From Micromonospora lutea (GTDB taxonomy: Bacteria > Actinomycetota > Actinomycetes > Mycobacteriales > Micromonosporaceae), in assembly GCF_016863535.1 (NCBI RefSeq), contig NZ_BOPB01000010.1, forward strand, positions 62,001 through 126,000: a stretch of DNA of 64,000 nt, in the 5' to 3' direction. Every line of letters starts with the position of its first letter. Positions within the stretch are counted from its first letter, which is position 1. Shown here piece by piece: positions 10,266 through 22,505 of this stretch. Position numbers and translations under genes: made by a program. The notes under the pieces were generated by a model that saw nothing but the letters and a program-made list of their open reading frames with translations, searched no databases and was not told the DNA's origin.

Positions 10266-10585
10266 CACAGGTCCTTACCGGTGCTACGCGCGATGCGAAC
10301 CTTCTGGCCGTTCTCGTCGATCCGGTAACCGACGCGGGTCGGCTTGCCGTCGGAGTCCACGACCATCACGTTCGAGACGTGGATCGGAGCCTCCTGAGTG
10401 ACGATGCCACCAGTCTTGGCGCCACGCTGGGTGGTGCTGATGCGAGTGTGCTTCTTGATCCGGTTCACGCCCTCGACCAGGACCTTGTCCTGCCGCGGGT
10501 AGGCCGCGATGACCTTGCCCTTGGCACCCTTGTCCTTGCCGGCGATGACGATGACCGTGTCACCCTTCTTGACCTTCACGGTCAC
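10265..10585 (-). CDS. rplX: 50S ribosomal protein L24
   Basis: L24 is one of the two initiators of 50S assembly. It carries an N-terminal KOW motif ([20 protein letters not shown]). I chose the GTG at 10585 because it overlaps the rplN stop as GTGA, the coupling pattern seen throughout this operon; a second GTG two codons later is possible. This gives 106 residues, normal for the family. Confidence 0.94.
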   Translation of the reverse strand: MTVKVKKGDTVIVIAGKDKGAKGKVIAAYPRQDKVLVEGVNRIKKHTRISTTQRGAKTGGIVTQEAPIHVSNVMVVDSDGKPTRVGYRIDENGQKVRIARSTGKDL

Positions 10586-10950
10586 AACACCTCCGGCGCG
10601 AGAGAGATGATCTTCATGAACCGCTTGTCCCGCAGCTCGCGACCGACCGGGCCGAAGATACGGGTACCGCGCGGGTCCCCACCGTCCTTGATGATGACGG
10701 CGGCGTTCTCGTCGAAGCGGATGTACGAACCGTCCGGCCGCCGCTTCTCCTTGGCGGTGCGGACGATGACGGCCTTGACCACGTCGCCCTTCTTCACACC
10801 GGCACCCGGGATCGCGTCCTTGACGGTGGCCACGATAACGTCGCCGATGCTCGCGTAGCGCCGACCGGAGCCACCGAGCACCCGGATGCACAGGATCTCC
10901 CGGGCACCCGTGTTGTCGGCGACGCGCAGTCGCGACTCCTGCTGAATCAC
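10582..10950 (-). CDS. rplN: 50S ribosomal protein L14
   Basis: L14 lies at the subunit interface. The 122-residue protein begins with a GTG-encoded [19 protein letters not shown] and contains the [13 protein letters not shown] and [13 protein letters not shown] signatures. It follows rpsQ after a 95-nt spacer without a gene and is coupled to rplX by a 4-nt overlap. Confidence 0.97.
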   Translation of the reverse strand: MIQQESRLRVADNTGAREILCIRVLGGSGRRYASIGDVIVATVKDAIPGAGVKKGDVVKAVIVRTAKEKRRPDGSYIRFDENAAVIIKDGGDPRGTRIFGPVGRELRDKRFMKIISLAPEVL

Positions 10951-11045
10951 GTCTATCTCCTATGTCTGCCGGTTCTCCGGCCGCCGGAGCGGCCGGAGCC
11001 TGGCGGAACCTGCGCCCGACCATCTCGGCCGAGCTCGAGCCTTCG

Positions 11046-11330
11046 CTACTTGGCCTTCTCGAGGATCTCCACGAGCCGCCACCGCTTGGTGGCGGAAAGC
11101 GGCCGGGTCTCCATGATCAGGACGCGGTCGCCGATGCCAGCGGAGTTCTGCTCGTCGTGGACCTTGAGCTTGCTGGTCCGGCGCATGATCTTGCCGTACA
11201 GCGCGTGCTTGACCCGGTCCTCGACCTCGACCACGACGGTCTTGTCCATCTTGTCGCTGACCACCAGGCCCTCACGGACCTTACGGCGTCCCCGCACGCG
11301 CTCCGCGCTCGCGGTCGTGTTCTCGCTCAT
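11046..11330 (-). CDS. rpsQ: 30S ribosomal protein S17
   Basis: S17 is a primary 16S rRNA binder with an OB fold. The 94-residue protein has a short N-terminal extension, then [27 protein letters not shown] and the [21 protein letters not shown] end. Its start overlaps the rpmC stop by 4 nt. Confidence 0.97.
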   Translation of the reverse strand: MSENTTASAERVRGRRKVREGLVVSDKMDKTVVVEVEDRVKHALYGKIMRRTSKLKVHDEQNSAGIGDRVLIMETRPLSATKRWRLVEILEKAK

Positions 11331-11560
11331 GAAGCCACCTCAGTCGGCGCGGCCGAGAGCCCCAGCTCACGCTCACGCATGATCGTGTAGATCCGGGCGA
11401 TCTCCCGACGGATGACCTGCAGCCGCCGGTTGTTGTCCAGCTGCCCGGTTGCGGCCTGCACGCGGAGGTTGAACAGCTCCGCCTTGGCCTCGCGCAGCTT
11501 CGTGACCAGCTCCTCCTCGGAGAGCTCACGCAGCTCGGAGGCCTTAACGCCCGCTGCCAT
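11327..11560 (-). CDS. rpmC: 50S ribosomal protein L29
   Basis: L29 lies at the polypeptide exit tunnel, where signal recognition particle and trigger factor dock. The 77-residue protein is a two-helix hairpin with the [22 protein letters not shown] core. Its start overlaps the rplP stop by 1 nt and its stop overlaps the rpsQ start by 4 nt. Confidence 0.96.
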   Translation of the reverse strand: MAAGVKASELRELSEEELVTKLREAKAELFNLRVQAATGQLDNNRRLQVIRREIARIYTIMRERELGLSAAPTEVAS

Positions 11561-11985
11561 CAGGATTCACCCACTTCGCGCGTAACAATGCGGCACTTCA
11601 TCGGGAGCTTGTGGATCGCGCGACGCATCGCCTCTCGCGCGATCTGCTCGTTCGGGAAGGACATCTCGAAGAGAACCCGCCCGGGCTTGACGTTCGCGAC
11701 CCACCACTCGGGCGAGCCCTTACCGGAACCCATCCGGGTTTCCGCCGGCTTCTTGGTGAGGGCCTGGTCCGGGAAAATGGTGATCCAGACCTTGCCGCCA
11801 CGCTTGATGTGGCGGGTCATCGCGATACGCGCCGACTCGATCTGCCGGTTGGTCACGTACGCCGGCTCCAGAGCCTGGATCCCGAACTCGCCGAACATCA
11901 CCCGGTTGCCGCCCTTGGACGCGCCGCTGCGGTCCGGGTGGTGCGGCTTGCGGAAGCCCTTCGGGGGCTTGCGCGGCATCAGCAT
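11560..11985 (-). CDS. rplP: 50S ribosomal protein L16
   Basis: L16 helps position the A-site tRNA and is added late to the 50S subunit. The 141-residue protein begins [21 protein letters not shown], close to the family pattern MLxPRK, and contains [27 protein letters not shown]. It begins 3 nt after the rpsC stop. Confidence 0.97.
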   Translation of the reverse strand: MLMPRKPPKGFRKPHHPDRSGASKGGNRVMFGEFGIQALEPAYVTNRQIESARIAMTRHIKRGGKVWITIFPDQALTKKPAETRMGSGKGSPEWWVANVKPGRVLFEMSFPNEQIAREAMRRAIHKLPMKCRIVTREVGES

Positions 11986-11988
11986 CTG

Positions 11989-12855
11989 TCAGCCCTCCTG
12001 CTGCGTTTCTGCCGGAGCCGAAGCAGCAGCCGCGACAGCAGCGCTGTCGACCGGCTCGCCACTCGGCGTCTCGGCCTGCTGCGCGACGGTCGTCGCGGCA
12101 GCCCGGCCGGCCTCGGTGCCACCGGAGGTCGTGCCGGACGAACCCGACCGACCGCGGCGCGGCCGCTCGGGCCGGTCACCGCGCTCCCGGCGCGGGCGCG
12201 ACGGCGCCTCGGTCGGAGTCTCCCGACCCGGCACCGCGTCGCCCTTGTAGATCCAGACCTTCACGCCGATCCGGCCGAAGGTGGTACGAGCCTCGAAGAA
12301 GCCGTACTCGATGTTGGCCCGCAGCGTGTGCAGCGGAACCCGACCCTCGCGGTAGAACTCCGTACGGCTCATCTCGGCGCCGCCGAGGCGACCCGAGACC
12401 TGCACCCGGATGCCCTTGCACATCGGGTTCTTCATCGCCGACTGCATCGCCTTGCGCATCGCCCGACGGAAGCTGACCCGGCTGGAGAGCTGCTCGGCCA
12501 CGCCCTGGGCGACCAGCTGCGCGTCCGACTCGGGGTTCTTCACCTCGATGATGTTCAGCTGCACCTGCTTGCCGGTGAGCTTCTCCAGCTCGCCACGAAT
12601 CCGGTCGGCCTCCGCACCCTTACGGCCGATGACGATGCCCGGCCGTGCGGTGTGGATGTCGACGCGGACCCGGTCGCGGGTGCGCTCGATGTCGACCTTG
12701 GAAATGCCGGCGCGCTCCAGGCCCTTGGACATCATTCGGCGGATCTTGACATCCTCGCCGATGTAGTCCTTGTAGAGCTTGTCCGCGAACCAGCGGGACT
12801 TCCAGTCGGTCGAGATGCCGAGCCGGAACCCGTGCGGGTGAACCTTCTGACCCAT
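11989..12855 (-). CDS. rpsC: 30S ribosomal protein S3 with Arg/Ala-rich tail
   Basis: S3 forms part of the mRNA entry site and has helicase-like activity with S4 and S5. The 288-residue protein has the KH domain (around residues 40-110) and the conserved C-terminal domain ending near residue 212. About 70 residues of low-complexity Arg/Ala/Ser/Thr sequence follow ([19 protein letters not shown], then an Ala-rich end). Such tails are common in actinobacterial S3 and the core is standard. It begins at the rplV stop with a 1-nt overlap. Confidence 0.97.
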   Translation of the reverse strand: MGQKVHPHGFRLGISTDWKSRWFADKLYKDYIGEDVKIRRMMSKGLERAGISKVDIERTRDRVRVDIHTARPGIVIGRKGAEADRIRGELEKLTGKQVQLNIIEVKNPESDAQLVAQGVAEQLSSRVSFRRAMRKAMQSAMKNPMCKGIRVQVSGRLGGAEMSRTEFYREGRVPLHTLRANIEYGFFEARTTFGRIGVKVWIYKGDAVPGRETPTEAPSRPRRERGDRPERPRRGRSGSSGTTSGGTEAGRAAATTVAQQAETPSGEPVDSAAVAAAASAPAETQQEG

Positions 12856-13310
12856 TACTCGGCACCCTCCGTGTTGCTCTGCGTCTCGGCCGGCGCGGTC
12901 TGCTTCGCCGGAGCCGCCTTGTTCGCCGACTTCCGTGGCGCGGCCGGCGCAACCGCCTCGACCGCCACGGTGATGTGGCAGGTGCGCTTGCGGATCCGGT
13001 ACGCCCGACCCTGCGCCCGAGGCTGGAACCGCTTCATCGTCGGGCCCTCGTCCACGAACGCCTCGCTGACGAGCAGCGCGTCGGGGTCCAGCCGCTCGTT
13101 GTTCTCCGCGTTGGCGATCGCGCTGGCGAGCACCTTGTACACCTGCTCGCTCGCAGCCTGCGGCGCGAACTGCAGCACCGTGAGCGCCTCCTTCGCGGGC
13201 AGGCCGCGGACGAGGTTGACCACCCGGCGCGCCTTCATCGGCGAGATGCGCACATACCGCGCAACCGCCCGCGCGCCCGGAAGCACCGGAGCGTCGCCCT
13301 TTCCTGGCAT
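12855..13310 (-). CDS. rplV: 50S ribosomal protein L22
   Basis: L22 lines the exit tunnel; its beta-hairpin is a site of macrolide resistance in other bacteria. The 151-residue protein carries the [24 protein letters not shown] core, the [20 protein letters not shown] hairpin region and a 40-residue Ala-rich tail typical of actinobacteria. I see no insertion or deletion in the hairpin by eye. It is coupled to rpsC by a 1-nt overlap and lies 40 nt after rpsS. Confidence 0.97.
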   Translation of the reverse strand: MPGKGDAPVLPGARAVARYVRISPMKARRVVNLVRGLPAKEALTVLQFAPQAASEQVYKVLASAIANAENNERLDPDALLVSEAFVDEGPTMKRFQPRAQGRAYRIRKRTCHITVAVEAVAPAAPRKSANKAAPAKQTAPAETQSNTEGAE

Positions 13311-13350
13311 CGCTGTAACCCCTTGATCCTCTATCCGTATGCCCGCGGCG

Positions 13351-13632
13351 TCAGCGCCGGCGGCTCTTCCGGTCGTCCTTTTCGTGACCCTTGAACGTGC
13401 GGGTCAGCGCGAACTCGCCGAGCTTGTGCCCGACCATCGCCTCGGTCACGAACACCGGGACGTGCTTACGTCCGTCGTGCACGGCGATCGTGTGCCCGAG
13501 CATCTCCGGGATGATCGTCGAGCGCCGCGACCAGGTCTTGATGACGTTCTTCGAGCCCTTCTCGTTCTGCGTCTCCACCTTCTTGAGCAGGTGGTCGTCG
13601 ACGAACGGGCCCTTCTTCAGGCTGCGAGGCAT
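13351..13632 (-). CDS. rpsS: 30S ribosomal protein S19
   Basis: S19 is in the 30S head and contacts S13 and the A-site tRNA. The 93-residue protein begins [20 protein letters not shown] and contains the [28 protein letters not shown] signature, all canonical. It lies between rplB (12 nt upstream) and rplV. Confidence 0.98.
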   Translation of the reverse strand: MPRSLKKGPFVDDHLLKKVETQNEKGSKNVIKTWSRRSTIIPEMLGHTIAVHDGRKHVPVFVTEAMVGHKLGEFALTRTFKGHEKDDRKSRRR

Positions 13633-13644
13633 GTCTTATCTCCC

Positions 13645-14484
13645 TCAGCCGCGCTTACGCGTGGCGTAGCGACGGCGGACGATCAGCCGGTCACTCGGCT
13701 GGCCCTTACGACGGGTACGGCCCTCGGGCTTACCCTGCGGGTTGACCGGGTGGCGACCACCGGAGGTCTTGCCCTCACCACCACCGTGCGGGTGGTCGAC
13801 CGGGTTCATCGCGACACCACGGACGGTCGGGCGCTTGCCCTTCCAGCGCATCCGGCCGGCCTTACCCCAGTTGATGTTCGACTGGTCGGCGTTGCCGATC
13901 TCACCGATGCTGGCGCGGCAGCGCACGTCCACCCGCCGGATCTCGCCGGAGGGCATCCGCAGGGTCGCGTACGCGCCCTCACGGCCGAGCAGCTGGATAC
14001 CGACGCCGGCCGAGCGGGCCAGCTTGGCACCGCCGCCCGGACGCAGCTCCACGTTGTGGATGGTGGTACCGACCGGGATGTTGCGCAGCGGCAGGTTGTT
14101 ACCCGGCTTGATGTCGGCGCTCGGACCGGACTCGACCTTGTCGCCCTGCTTCAGGTCCTTCGGCGCGACGATGTAACGCTTCTCGCCGTCGGCGTAGTGC
14201 AGCAGCGCGATCCGCGCGGTGCGGTTCGGGTCGTACTCGATGTGCGCGACCTTGGCCGGCACGCCGTCCTTGTCGACCCGCTTGAAGTCGATGATCCGGT
14301 ACTGACGCTTGTGACCGCCGCCCTGGTGCCGGGCGGTGATCCGGCCGTGCACGTTCCGGCCGCCCTTCTTGGGCAGCGGAGCCAGCAGCGACTTCTCGGG
14401 CGTCGACCGGGTGATCTCGGCGAAGTCGGCGACGCTCGAGCCACGCCGGCCCGGCGTCGTCGGCTTGTACTTACGGATAGCCAT
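13645..14484 (-). CDS. rplB: 50S ribosomal protein L2
   Basis: L2 is essential for subunit joining and peptidyl transferase activity. The 279-residue protein has the two RNA-binding barrels and the C-terminal [22 protein letters not shown] segment, including the conserved histidine region tied to peptidyl transferase function. It lies 12 nt after rplW and 12 nt before rpsS. Confidence 0.98.
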   Translation of the reverse strand: MAIRKYKPTTPGRRGSSVADFAEITRSTPEKSLLAPLPKKGGRNVHGRITARHQGGGHKRQYRIIDFKRVDKDGVPAKVAHIEYDPNRTARIALLHYADGEKRYIVAPKDLKQGDKVESGPSADIKPGNNLPLRNIPVGTTIHNVELRPGGGAKLARSAGVGIQLLGREGAYATLRMPSGEIRRVDVRCRASIGEIGNADQSNINWGKAGRMRWKGKRPTVRGVAMNPVDHPHGGGEGKTSGGRHPVNPQGKPEGRTRRKGQPSDRLIVRRRYATRKRG

Positions 14485-14496
14485 TGTCTACACCCC

Positions 14497-14799
14497 TCAG
14501 CTGACCGGGCCGCCGAAGGCCTCGATGCGGTCGCCCTCAGCCAGCTTCACCATCGCCCGCTTGGTGTCCTTGCGCTTACCGAACCCGGTACGGGTCCGCT
14601 TGCGCTTGCCCTCGCGGTTGAGCGTGTTGACCGTCAGGACACGGACGTTGAAGATCTGCTCGATAGCGATCTTGATCGCCGTCTTGTTCGCGTCCGGGTG
14701 CACCAGGAAGGTGTACCAGTTGCGGTTCAGCTCGCTGTAGCTCTTCTCCGAGACGACCGGCGCGACGATGATGTCGCGCGGATCGGCGATCGTGCTCAC
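14497..14799 (-). CDS. rplW: 50S ribosomal protein L23
   Basis: L23 is the docking site for trigger factor and SRP at the tunnel exit. The 100-residue protein contains [19 protein letters not shown] and the [19 protein letters not shown] loop. It is coupled to rplD by a 4-nt overlap. Confidence 0.97.
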   Translation of the reverse strand: MSTIADPRDIIVAPVVSEKSYSELNRNWYTFLVHPDANKTAIKIAIEQIFNVRVLTVNTLNREGKRKRTRTGFGKRKDTKRAMVKLAEGDRIEAFGGPVS

Positions 14800-15446
14800 T
14801 TGCCACCCTCCTCGGTGGTCTCGGCCGGTACGCCCAGGAACTCGTCCAGGGCCTCCTTGGTGAAGACCACATCGTCGGCCACCAGCACGTCGTACGTGTT
14901 GAGCTGGCCGGCCTCGATCAGGTGCACCCGCGGCTCGTTGCGCAGCGACACCCAGTTCATCTCGTCGGTGCTGCTCAGCACGACCAGCACCCGCCGGGCG
15001 GTGGTCAGCTTGGCGAGCGTGGCCAGGGCGGCCTTGGTCGACGGCTTCTCGCCCGAGACGAACGCCTCGACGACGTGCACCTGCCCGGCGCGCGCCCGGT
15101 CCGACAGGGCGCCACGCAGCGCGGCGGCCTTCATCTTCTTGGGCGTCCGCTGGCTGTAGTCGCGCGGCACCGGACCGTGGACCACGCCACCGCCGGCGAA
15201 CTGCGGCGCGCGAATCGAGCCCTGCCGGGCCCGACCGGTGCCCTTCTGCTTGTACGGCTTCTTGCCGCCGCCGGAGACCTCGCCGCGGGACTTGGTCTTG
15301 TGCGTACCCTGGCGGGCCGCCGCGAGCTGGGCCACCACGACCTGGTGCATCAGCGCGATGTTGGCCTGCGCGTCGAAGATGTCGGCGGGCAGCTCGACCG
15401 AGCCGGTCTTGGTGCCCTCTGAGTTGAGGACGTCAACGGTGGTCAC
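14796..15446 (-). CDS. rplD: 50S ribosomal protein L4
   Basis: L4 lines the exit tunnel with L22 and represses the S10 operon in E. coli. The 216-residue protein has the long tunnel loop ([32 protein letters not shown] region) without visible change. It overlaps rplC and rplW by 4 nt each, so L3-L4-L23 are translated as a coupled block. Confidence 0.97.
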   Translation of the reverse strand: MTTVDVLNSEGTKTGSVELPADIFDAQANIALMHQVVVAQLAAARQGTHKTKSRGEVSGGGKKPYKQKGTGRARQGSIRAPQFAGGGVVHGPVPRDYSQRTPKKMKAAALRGALSDRARAGQVHVVEAFVSGEKPSTKAALATLAKLTTARRVLVVLSSTDEMNWVSLRNEPRVHLIEAGQLNTYDVLVADDVVFTKEALDEFLGVPAETTEEGGK

Positions 15447-16108
15447 TTGCCCACACCGCCCTTCTTCGCCTTGGTCTTGGCCGCGGTACGGACCAGGACC
15501 AGCGCGCCCTTGGGGCCAGGGATGGCACCACGGACGAGCAGGAGGTTGTTCTCGGTGTCGACCGCCTGGACGGTCAGGTTCTGCACGGTGTAGCGCACGC
15601 CACCCATGCGGCCGGCCATCCGGGTGCCCTTGAAGACACGACCCGGGGTGGCGCAGGCGCCAATCGAGCCCGGCGAGCGGTGCTTGCGCTCGACACCGTG
15701 GCTGGCGCGCAGACCGTGGAAGCCGTGCCGCTTCATCGGGCCGGCGTAACCCTTGCCCTTGGTCTTGCCGGTCACGTCGATCGAGACACCGGCCGGGAAC
15801 TCCTCGACCGTGATCTCCTGGCCGAGCGAGTAGTCCGCGGCGTCGTTGGTGCGCAGCTCGACGATGTGCCGGCGCGGCGCCACGTCGGCCTTGGCGTAGT
15901 GCCCACGCAGCGGCTTCTTGGCCTTTCGCGGGTCGATCGTCCCGTACGCCAGCTGGACCGCGGAGTAACCGTCCTTGTCGGCGTCACGAACCTGGGTGAT
16001 GACGCACGGGCCGGCCTGAACCACGGTCACCGGAACAACGCGGTTGTTGTCCCAGACCTGGGTCATGCCGAGCTTCGCGCCCAGGATCCCCTTAACTTGC
16101 CTGTCCAT
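15443..16108 (-). CDS. rplC: 50S ribosomal protein L3
   Basis: L3 initiates 50S assembly and reaches the peptidyl transferase centre. The 221-residue protein starts [20 protein letters not shown] and contains the [24 protein letters not shown] and [14 protein letters not shown] signatures. It lies 11 nt after rpsJ and overlaps rplD by 4 nt. Confidence 0.98.
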   Translation of the reverse strand: MDRQVKGILGAKLGMTQVWDNNRVVPVTVVQAGPCVITQVRDADKDGYSAVQLAYGTIDPRKAKKPLRGHYAKADVAPRRHIVELRTNDAADYSLGQEITVEEFPAGVSIDVTGKTKGKGYAGPMKRHGFHGLRASHGVERKHRSPGSIGACATPGRVFKGTRMAGRMGGVRYTVQNLTVQAVDTENNLLLVRGAIPGPKGALVLVRTAAKTKAKKGGVGK

Positions 16109-16119
16109 GTGTCCGGTCC

Positions 16120-16428
16120 CTACAGCTTGATCTCGATGTCGACGCCAGCCGGCAGGTCGAGGCGCATGAGCGAGTCGACCGTCTTCGGGGTCGGGTCGAT
16201 GATGTCGATCAGTCGCTTGTGCGTACGCATCTCGAAGTGCTCGCGCGAGTCCTTGTACTTGTGCGGCGAGCGGATGACGCAGAAACGGTTGATCTCCGTG
16301 GGCAGCGGCACCGGGCCCGCGACCTGCGCCCCGGTACGCGTCACCGTCTCGACGATCTTCCGAGCCGAGGAGTCGACGACCTCGTGGTCATAGGCCTTGA
16401 GCCGGATGCGGATCTTCTGTCCCGCCAT
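16120..16428 (-). CDS. rpsJ: 30S ribosomal protein S10 (NusE)
   Basis: S10 is a 30S head protein and also acts as NusE, which links ribosomes to RNA polymerase through NusG. I chose the ATG at 16428, giving 102 residues ([20 protein letters not shown]...). The upstream in-frame sequence lies in the untranslated leader. It is the first gene of the rpsJ-rplC-...-rplO block. The 349-nt region before it holds a candidate promoter, a 13-bp hairpin and a 20-nt element also found upstream of rpsL. Confidence 0.96.
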
Positions 16429-16506
16429 GGTGGCTTCTGTTCCTTCTCTCGATGCCGCTGTGTTGCGGGTGCCTGTACCGGCTGGCACAGACCCTCTTCG
16501 CCCACC

Positions 16507-16526
16507 CCCGCGGTCGGGCGTGTCGC
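16507..16526 (-). promoter_or_regulatory. Shared leader element upstream of rpsJ
   Basis: On the minus strand this reads GCGACACGCCCGACCGCGGG, identical over 20 nt to a site upstream of rpsL (21323-21342). It ends 78 nt before the rpsJ start. Its function is unknown to me; presence in the leaders of two ribosomal operons suggests a shared regulatory or antitermination role. Confidence 0.5.
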
Positions 16527-16622
16527 GCCCTGGGGCCAGGCTCCGCCCCGGGATACCGGAGCGATCCTGACCGCGGTGGGTCCAGGCGCCGATCGCACTG
16601 AGGCGACCTGAACGCCGTGCGA

Positions 16623-16653
16623 GGGTGGTTGGCGGACTGACCGCCAACCACCC
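16623..16653 (-). terminator. 13-bp hairpin between tuf and rpsJ
   Basis: GGGTGGTTGGCGG (16623-16635) and its perfect complement (16641-16653) enclose the 5-nt loop ACTGA. It lies about 125 nt past the tuf stop and can terminate tuf. If the promoter proposed at 16733-16761 is real, the hairpin would instead lie inside the rpsJ leader. Confidence 0.55.
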
Positions 16654-16732
16654 CACGCCCGACTGCTCTGCCTACCCGGAGGTTCAGCGGAAGCCGAACA
16701 CGGGCGGCGAACTGTCGTTACGCAACCTGACT

Positions 16733-16761
16733 AGTATGCCGCACGACCGGCGGCCGGTCTA
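16733..16761 (-). promoter_or_regulatory. Candidate promoter for the rpsJ (S10) operon
   Basis: Minus strand TAGACC (16761-16756), 17-nt spacer, CATACT (16738-16733). The -35 is one base from TTGACC; the -10 lacks the first T. A short GACCGG/CCGGTC palindrome (16745-16759) fills the spacer and touches the -35. Weak to moderate prediction. Confidence 0.35.
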
Positions 16762-16777
16762 ATCGGGGTTACCCAGC

Positions 16778-17971
16778 TCACTTGATGATCTTGGTGACGC
16801 GACCAGCGCCGACCGTACGGCCACCCTCCCGGATCGCGAACTTGAGGTTGTCCTCCATCGCGATGGGCTGGATCAGCTTCACGGACATCGTGGTGTTGTC
16901 GCCCGGCATGACCATCTCGGTGCCCTCGGGGAGGGTGACGACACCGGTGACGTCCGTGGTCCGGAAGTAGAACTGCGGACGGTAGTTCTGGAAGAACGGG
17001 GTGTGCCGGCCGCCCTCCTCCTTGGAGAGGATGTAGACCGTCGCCTCGAACTCCGTGTGCGGGGTCGTGGTGCCCGGCTTCACAACCACCATGCCGCGCT
17101 CGACGTCCTCGCGCTTGATGCCACGCAGCAGCAGACCGACGTTCTCACCCGCACGGGCCTCGTCGAGCAGCTTGCGGAACATCTCGATGCCGGTGCAGAC
17201 CGTCTTCTGCGACTTCTCGCGGATACCGACGATCTCCACCTCCTCGTTCGGCTTGAGCACGCCACGCTCGGCGCGACCGGTGACGACGGTGCCACGACCG
17301 GTGATCGTGAAGACGTCCTCAATCGGCATCAGGAACGGCTTCTCGGTCTCGCGCTCCGGCTGCGGGATCGCGGTGTCGACGGCGTTCATGAGCTCCATCA
17401 GGCGACCGGTCCACTCCGGGTCACCCTCCAGGGCCCGCAGCGCGGAGACCCGCACGACCGGCAGGTCGTCGCCCGGGTACTCCTGCGACGAGAGCAGCTC
17501 GCGGACCTCGAGCTCGACGAGCTCCAGCAGCTCCTCGTCGTCGACCATGTCGCTCTTGTTGAGCGCCACGACGATGTACGGCACGCCAACCTGGCGGGCC
17601 AGCAGCACGTGCTCGCGGGTCTGCGGCATCGGGCCGTCGGTCGCCGCGACCACCAGGATCGCGCCGTCCATCTGGGCGGCACCGGTGATCATGTTCTTGA
17701 TGTAGTCGGCGTGACCGGGGCAGTCGACGTGCGCGTAGTGCCGCGCCTCGGTCTGGTACTCGACGTGCGAGATCGAGATCGTGATGCCGCGGGCCTTCTC
17801 CTCCGGCGCCTTGTCGATCTCGTCGAACGGCGTGTACGGGTTGAGTTCCGGGTACTGGTCGTGCAGGACCTTGGTGATGGCCGCCGTCAGCGTCGTCTTA
17901 CCGTGGTCGATGTGACCAATGGTGCCGATGTTGACGTGCGGCTTAGTCCGCTCGAACTTCGCCTTCGCCAC
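16778..17971 (-). CDS. tuf: Elongation factor Tu
   Basis: EF-Tu carries aminoacyl-tRNA to the ribosome as a GTP complex. I chose the GTG at 17971, which has AGGAGG 7 nt upstream and gives a 397-residue protein ([19 protein letters not shown]...). The upstream in-frame codons are leader sequence. G motifs are intact: GHIDHGKT (19-26), DCPGH (83-87) and NKSD (138-141). Domains 2 and 3 are complete. It follows fusA after 221 nt with a hairpin, so it probably has its own promoter as well as read-through. A small 7-bp stem at 18049-18066 lies in its leader. Only one tuf is in the window. Confidence 0.97.
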   Translation of the reverse strand: MAKAKFERTKPHVNIGTIGHIDHGKTTLTAAITKVLHDQYPELNPYTPFDEIDKAPEEKARGITISISHVEYQTEARHYAHVDCPGHADYIKNMITGAAQMDGAILVVAATDGPMPQTREHVLLARQVGVPYIVVALNKSDMVDDEELLELVELEVRELLSSQEYPGDDLPVVRVSALRALEGDPEWTGRLMELMNAVDTAIPQPERETEKPFLMPIEDVFTITGRGTVVTGRAERGVLKPNEEVEIVGIREKSQKTVCTGIEMFRKLLDEARAGENVGLLLRGIKREDVERGMVVVKPGTTTPHTEFEATVYILSKEEGGRHTPFFQNYRPQFYFRTTDVTGVVTLPEGTEMVMPGDNTTMSVKLIQPIAMEDNLKFAIREGGRTVGAGRVTKIIK

Positions 17972-18127
17972 TGGTGTCCTCCTGTGGACTTCTTGGTTCG
18001 TTCGCCCCGGCGCGCCAGGTCGGCGCTTAGGACTCTGTCGACAGCCTTTCCGACCTGACGGTCGGAGAGCTTTGTGGGTTCTGCGGCGATGAAGCCTACA
18101 GGCCCGGAATTCACACAATCCGACCGA

Positions 18128-18162
18128 GGTGGTCGCGGTCGGGGATGCCTCCCGCGACCACC
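18128..18162 (-). terminator. Hairpin after fusA
   Basis: GGTGGTCGCGG (18128-18138) pairs with CCGCGACCACC (18152-18162), an 11-bp stem with a 13-nt loop, extendable by a few pairs past a one-base bulge. It begins about 30 nt past the fusA stop and likely reduces read-through into tuf. Confidence 0.55.
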
Positions 18163-18192
18163 GTCGGATCATCCGATCACGTCAGGTGAGCG

Positions 18193-20289
<2,097 letters not shown>

Positions 20290-20329
20290 TTCAATCCCTA
20301 CTTATCGTCGTATCGACACAACTGGTGGC

Positions 20330-20357
20330 GGTCCCGGCACCGGACGGCGCCGGGACC
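20330..20357 (-). terminator. Hairpin between rpsG and fusA
   Basis: GGTCCCGGC (20330-20338) and GCCGGGACC (20349-20357) form a 9-bp stem with a 10-nt loop, just past the rpsG stop. It may be a partial terminator or a processing site that sets the ratio of ribosomal proteins to EF-G. Confidence 0.4.
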
Positions 20358-20363
20358 AGGGTG

Positions 20364-20834
20364 TTACCAGCGGTAGTGCGCGAAGGCCTTGTTGGACTCG
20401 GCCATCTTGTGCGTGTCCTCGCGCCGCTTGACGGCGGCGCCGAGGCCGTTGCTCGCGTCCAGCAGCTCGTTCATCAGCCGCTCGATCATGGTCTTCTCAC
20501 GCCGCGCGCGGGCGTAGGTGACCAACCAGCGCAGGCCCAGCGTGGTGGCCCGGGCCGGCCGGACCTCGACCGGAACCTGGTAGGTCGCGCCACCGACACG
20601 GCGGCTGCGCACCTCAAGGGTCGGCTTGACGTTGTCCATGGCGCGCTTGAGGGTGACGACCGGGTCGGTCCCGGACTTCTCCCGGCAGCCTTCCAGCGCG
20701 GCGTACACGACGCGCTCGGCGAGCTGACGCTTGCCGCGCAGCAGGATCTTGTTCACCAGCTGCGTGACCAGCGGTGAGTTGTACACCGGGTCAGCGACCA
20801 GCGGCCGCCGCGGAGCAGGTCCCTTACGCGGCAT
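20364..20834 (-). CDS. rpsG: 30S ribosomal protein S7
   Basis: S7 initiates assembly of the 30S head. The ATG at 20834 gives 156 residues ([20 protein letters not shown]...) with the [21 protein letters not shown] end. The start lies 1 nt after the rpsL stop. In-frame upstream codons overlap rpsL and are not used. Confidence 0.97.
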   Translation of the reverse strand: MPRKGPAPRRPLVADPVYNSPLVTQLVNKILLRGKRQLAERVVYAALEGCREKSGTDPVVTLKRAMDNVKPTLEVRSRRVGGATYQVPVEVRPARATTLGLRWLVTYARARREKTMIERLMNELLDASNGLGAAVKRREDTHKMAESNKAFAHYRW

Positions 20835-20835
20835 G

Positions 20836-21210
<375 letters not shown>

Positions 21211-21322
21211 CGGGTTTCTCCGCTCCCTTCGGCCGCTGTCGCGGCCGCGCCGTCTGCCGTAGCCGACCTCGTGATCGGCTCTCCTACATTCCGGCCAGGG
21301 CCACCTCGCGGAGGTCCCGGCA

Positions 21323-21342
21323 CCCGCGGTCGGGCGTGTCGC
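21323..21342 (-). promoter_or_regulatory. Shared leader element upstream of rpsL
   Basis: Second exact copy of the 20-nt element also present upstream of rpsJ (16507-16526). It ends 112 nt before the rpsL start and lies about 165 nt downstream of the predicted transcription start. The rest of the 21211-21510 leader holds no gene I can support. Confidence 0.5.
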
Positions 21343-21513
21343 CCAACTCACGGTTTCCCGCGTCCGGCGCTTGCGCGCAGACCCGGGCTTGTCACCGGCA
21401 CACGGAGGGCCGCAGGCCGGATCTTCTGGCTCGATCGTGTTGCCGTCCGGACATCGAATTATCCGGCTTCGCGCACGCACGAGTCGCCCGGGCAGGCCCG
21501 GGCACAAGGGGAA

Positions 21514-21542
21514 AGAGTACCTACCGCAGCCGCGCAGGTCAA
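21514..21542 (-). promoter_or_regulatory. Promoter for rpsL-rpsG-fusA
   Basis: Minus strand TTGACC (21542-21537), exact 17-nt spacer, TACTCT (21519-21514). Both hexamers and the spacing fit the principal actinobacterial sigma factor well. Predicted transcription start is near 21507, giving a leader of about 295 nt. Confidence 0.7.
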
Positions 21543-21683
21543 AACGGAAAACCCGCCGAACGTCGCACCGCCTGCCGGCTGACCTCTGTCACACCGCCCG
21601 CCCGTGATAGGCCCCTACGGGGGCAAGTGTACCGGCTCCACCGGAAACCGGCCCGGCAGCCCACCAGTCCTGTTGCCGGTGGT

Positions 21684-22391
21684 CTAAGCCAGTGCCGACA
21701 GCAACGCCAGCCCCACACCCACCAGGCAGAGCAGCACCCCGGTTCCGCCACAGCTGATACCCGCGATGGCCAGGCCCCGACCGGTGAAGCGGACCGCCGG
21801 AGGAGGTGCCGGGCGGCGGATCTGCCGCATGCCGAGCAGGCCCGCGAGGACGGCGCCCAGGCCGGTGAGACCACCCAGCGCGGCGAAGGCGCCCGCCGCC
21901 CAGGCGCCGTTCGTTCCTCCCCCGATGGCACCGACGCAGATGACCAGGATCGACACCAGGATCGAGGTGATGCCGGCCACCAGCGAACCGACCGCCAGGC
22001 CCGAGGTGACCGGTGGCACGTCGAGATGCACCACTGCGAACGGGGTGCCAGGCACCGGTTCGATCCGCTTCGGCGGTCGGGGACGAGCCTCCGGTGGCCG
22101 TGGCGGCTGCTGCCGCCACCCGGAGCCGCCGGCAGGCCAACCCGGAGCCGCCGGGGTACCCGACATCGGCCCGAAGGCTGGTGGGCCGGGAGCCGACGGC
22201 CCGAAGGCCACCGGAGGCGGCGGTGACGACCCAGGCGGCGGAGGCGGCGGTGACGACCCAGGCGGCGGAGGCGGCGGTGACGACCCGGGCGGCGGCCCGA
22301 AGGCCGGCGAGCCCGGTGGCGGTCCAAAAGCCGGCGGCCTGACGGTGGGTTGAGCGGCTTCGCCGCCCTCAGGGCGCGCCGGTTCCGTCAC
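21684..22391 (-). CDS. Proline-rich membrane protein (DUF4190-like)
   Basis: A 235-residue protein of unknown function. The first 115 residues are a low-complexity Pro/Gly/Ser segment containing three PPPPPPGSS-type repeats encoded by a 27-bp DNA repeat, plus several AFGPPPG units. The C-terminal half has three hydrophobic helices: about residues 130-155, 163-185 and 208-233. The arrangement (proline-rich cytoplasmic N-terminus plus small multi-helix membrane domain) resembles DUF4190-type actinobacterial proteins, but I assign that only loosely. It stands alone between rpoC and the rpsL promoter with no coupling to neighbours. Confidence 0.75.
   Translation of the reverse strand: MTEPARPEGGEAAQPTVRPPAFGPPPGSPAFGPPPGSSPPPPPPGSSPPPPPPGSSPPPPVAFGPSAPGPPAFGPMSGTPAAPGWPAGGSGWRQQPPRPPEARPRPPKRIEPVPGTPFAVVHLDVPPVTSGLAVGSLVAGITSILVSILVICVGAIGGGTNGAWAAGAFAALGGLTGLGAVLAGLLGMRQIRRPAPPPAVRFTGRGLAIAGISCGGTGVLLCLVGVGLALLSALA
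22213..22293 (-). repeat. 27-bp tandem repeat, three copies
   Basis: Three consecutive near-identical 27-bp units (22213-22239, 22240-22266, 22267-22293) lie inside the coding region of the proline-rich membrane protein. Each encodes nine residues rich in proline. Because the unit is a multiple of three, copy-number changes would keep the frame. Confidence 0.85.
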
Positions 22392-22505
22392 GGGATCCTC
22401 CTTGGCGGGCAGCGTCCACGCACCACGCGACGGACACCGGTCAGGCTACCGCCGGCAGTCAGCCCCTCGGTGCCGGGCGCGAGGACCTGCGTGCGGTCGT
22501 AAAGG

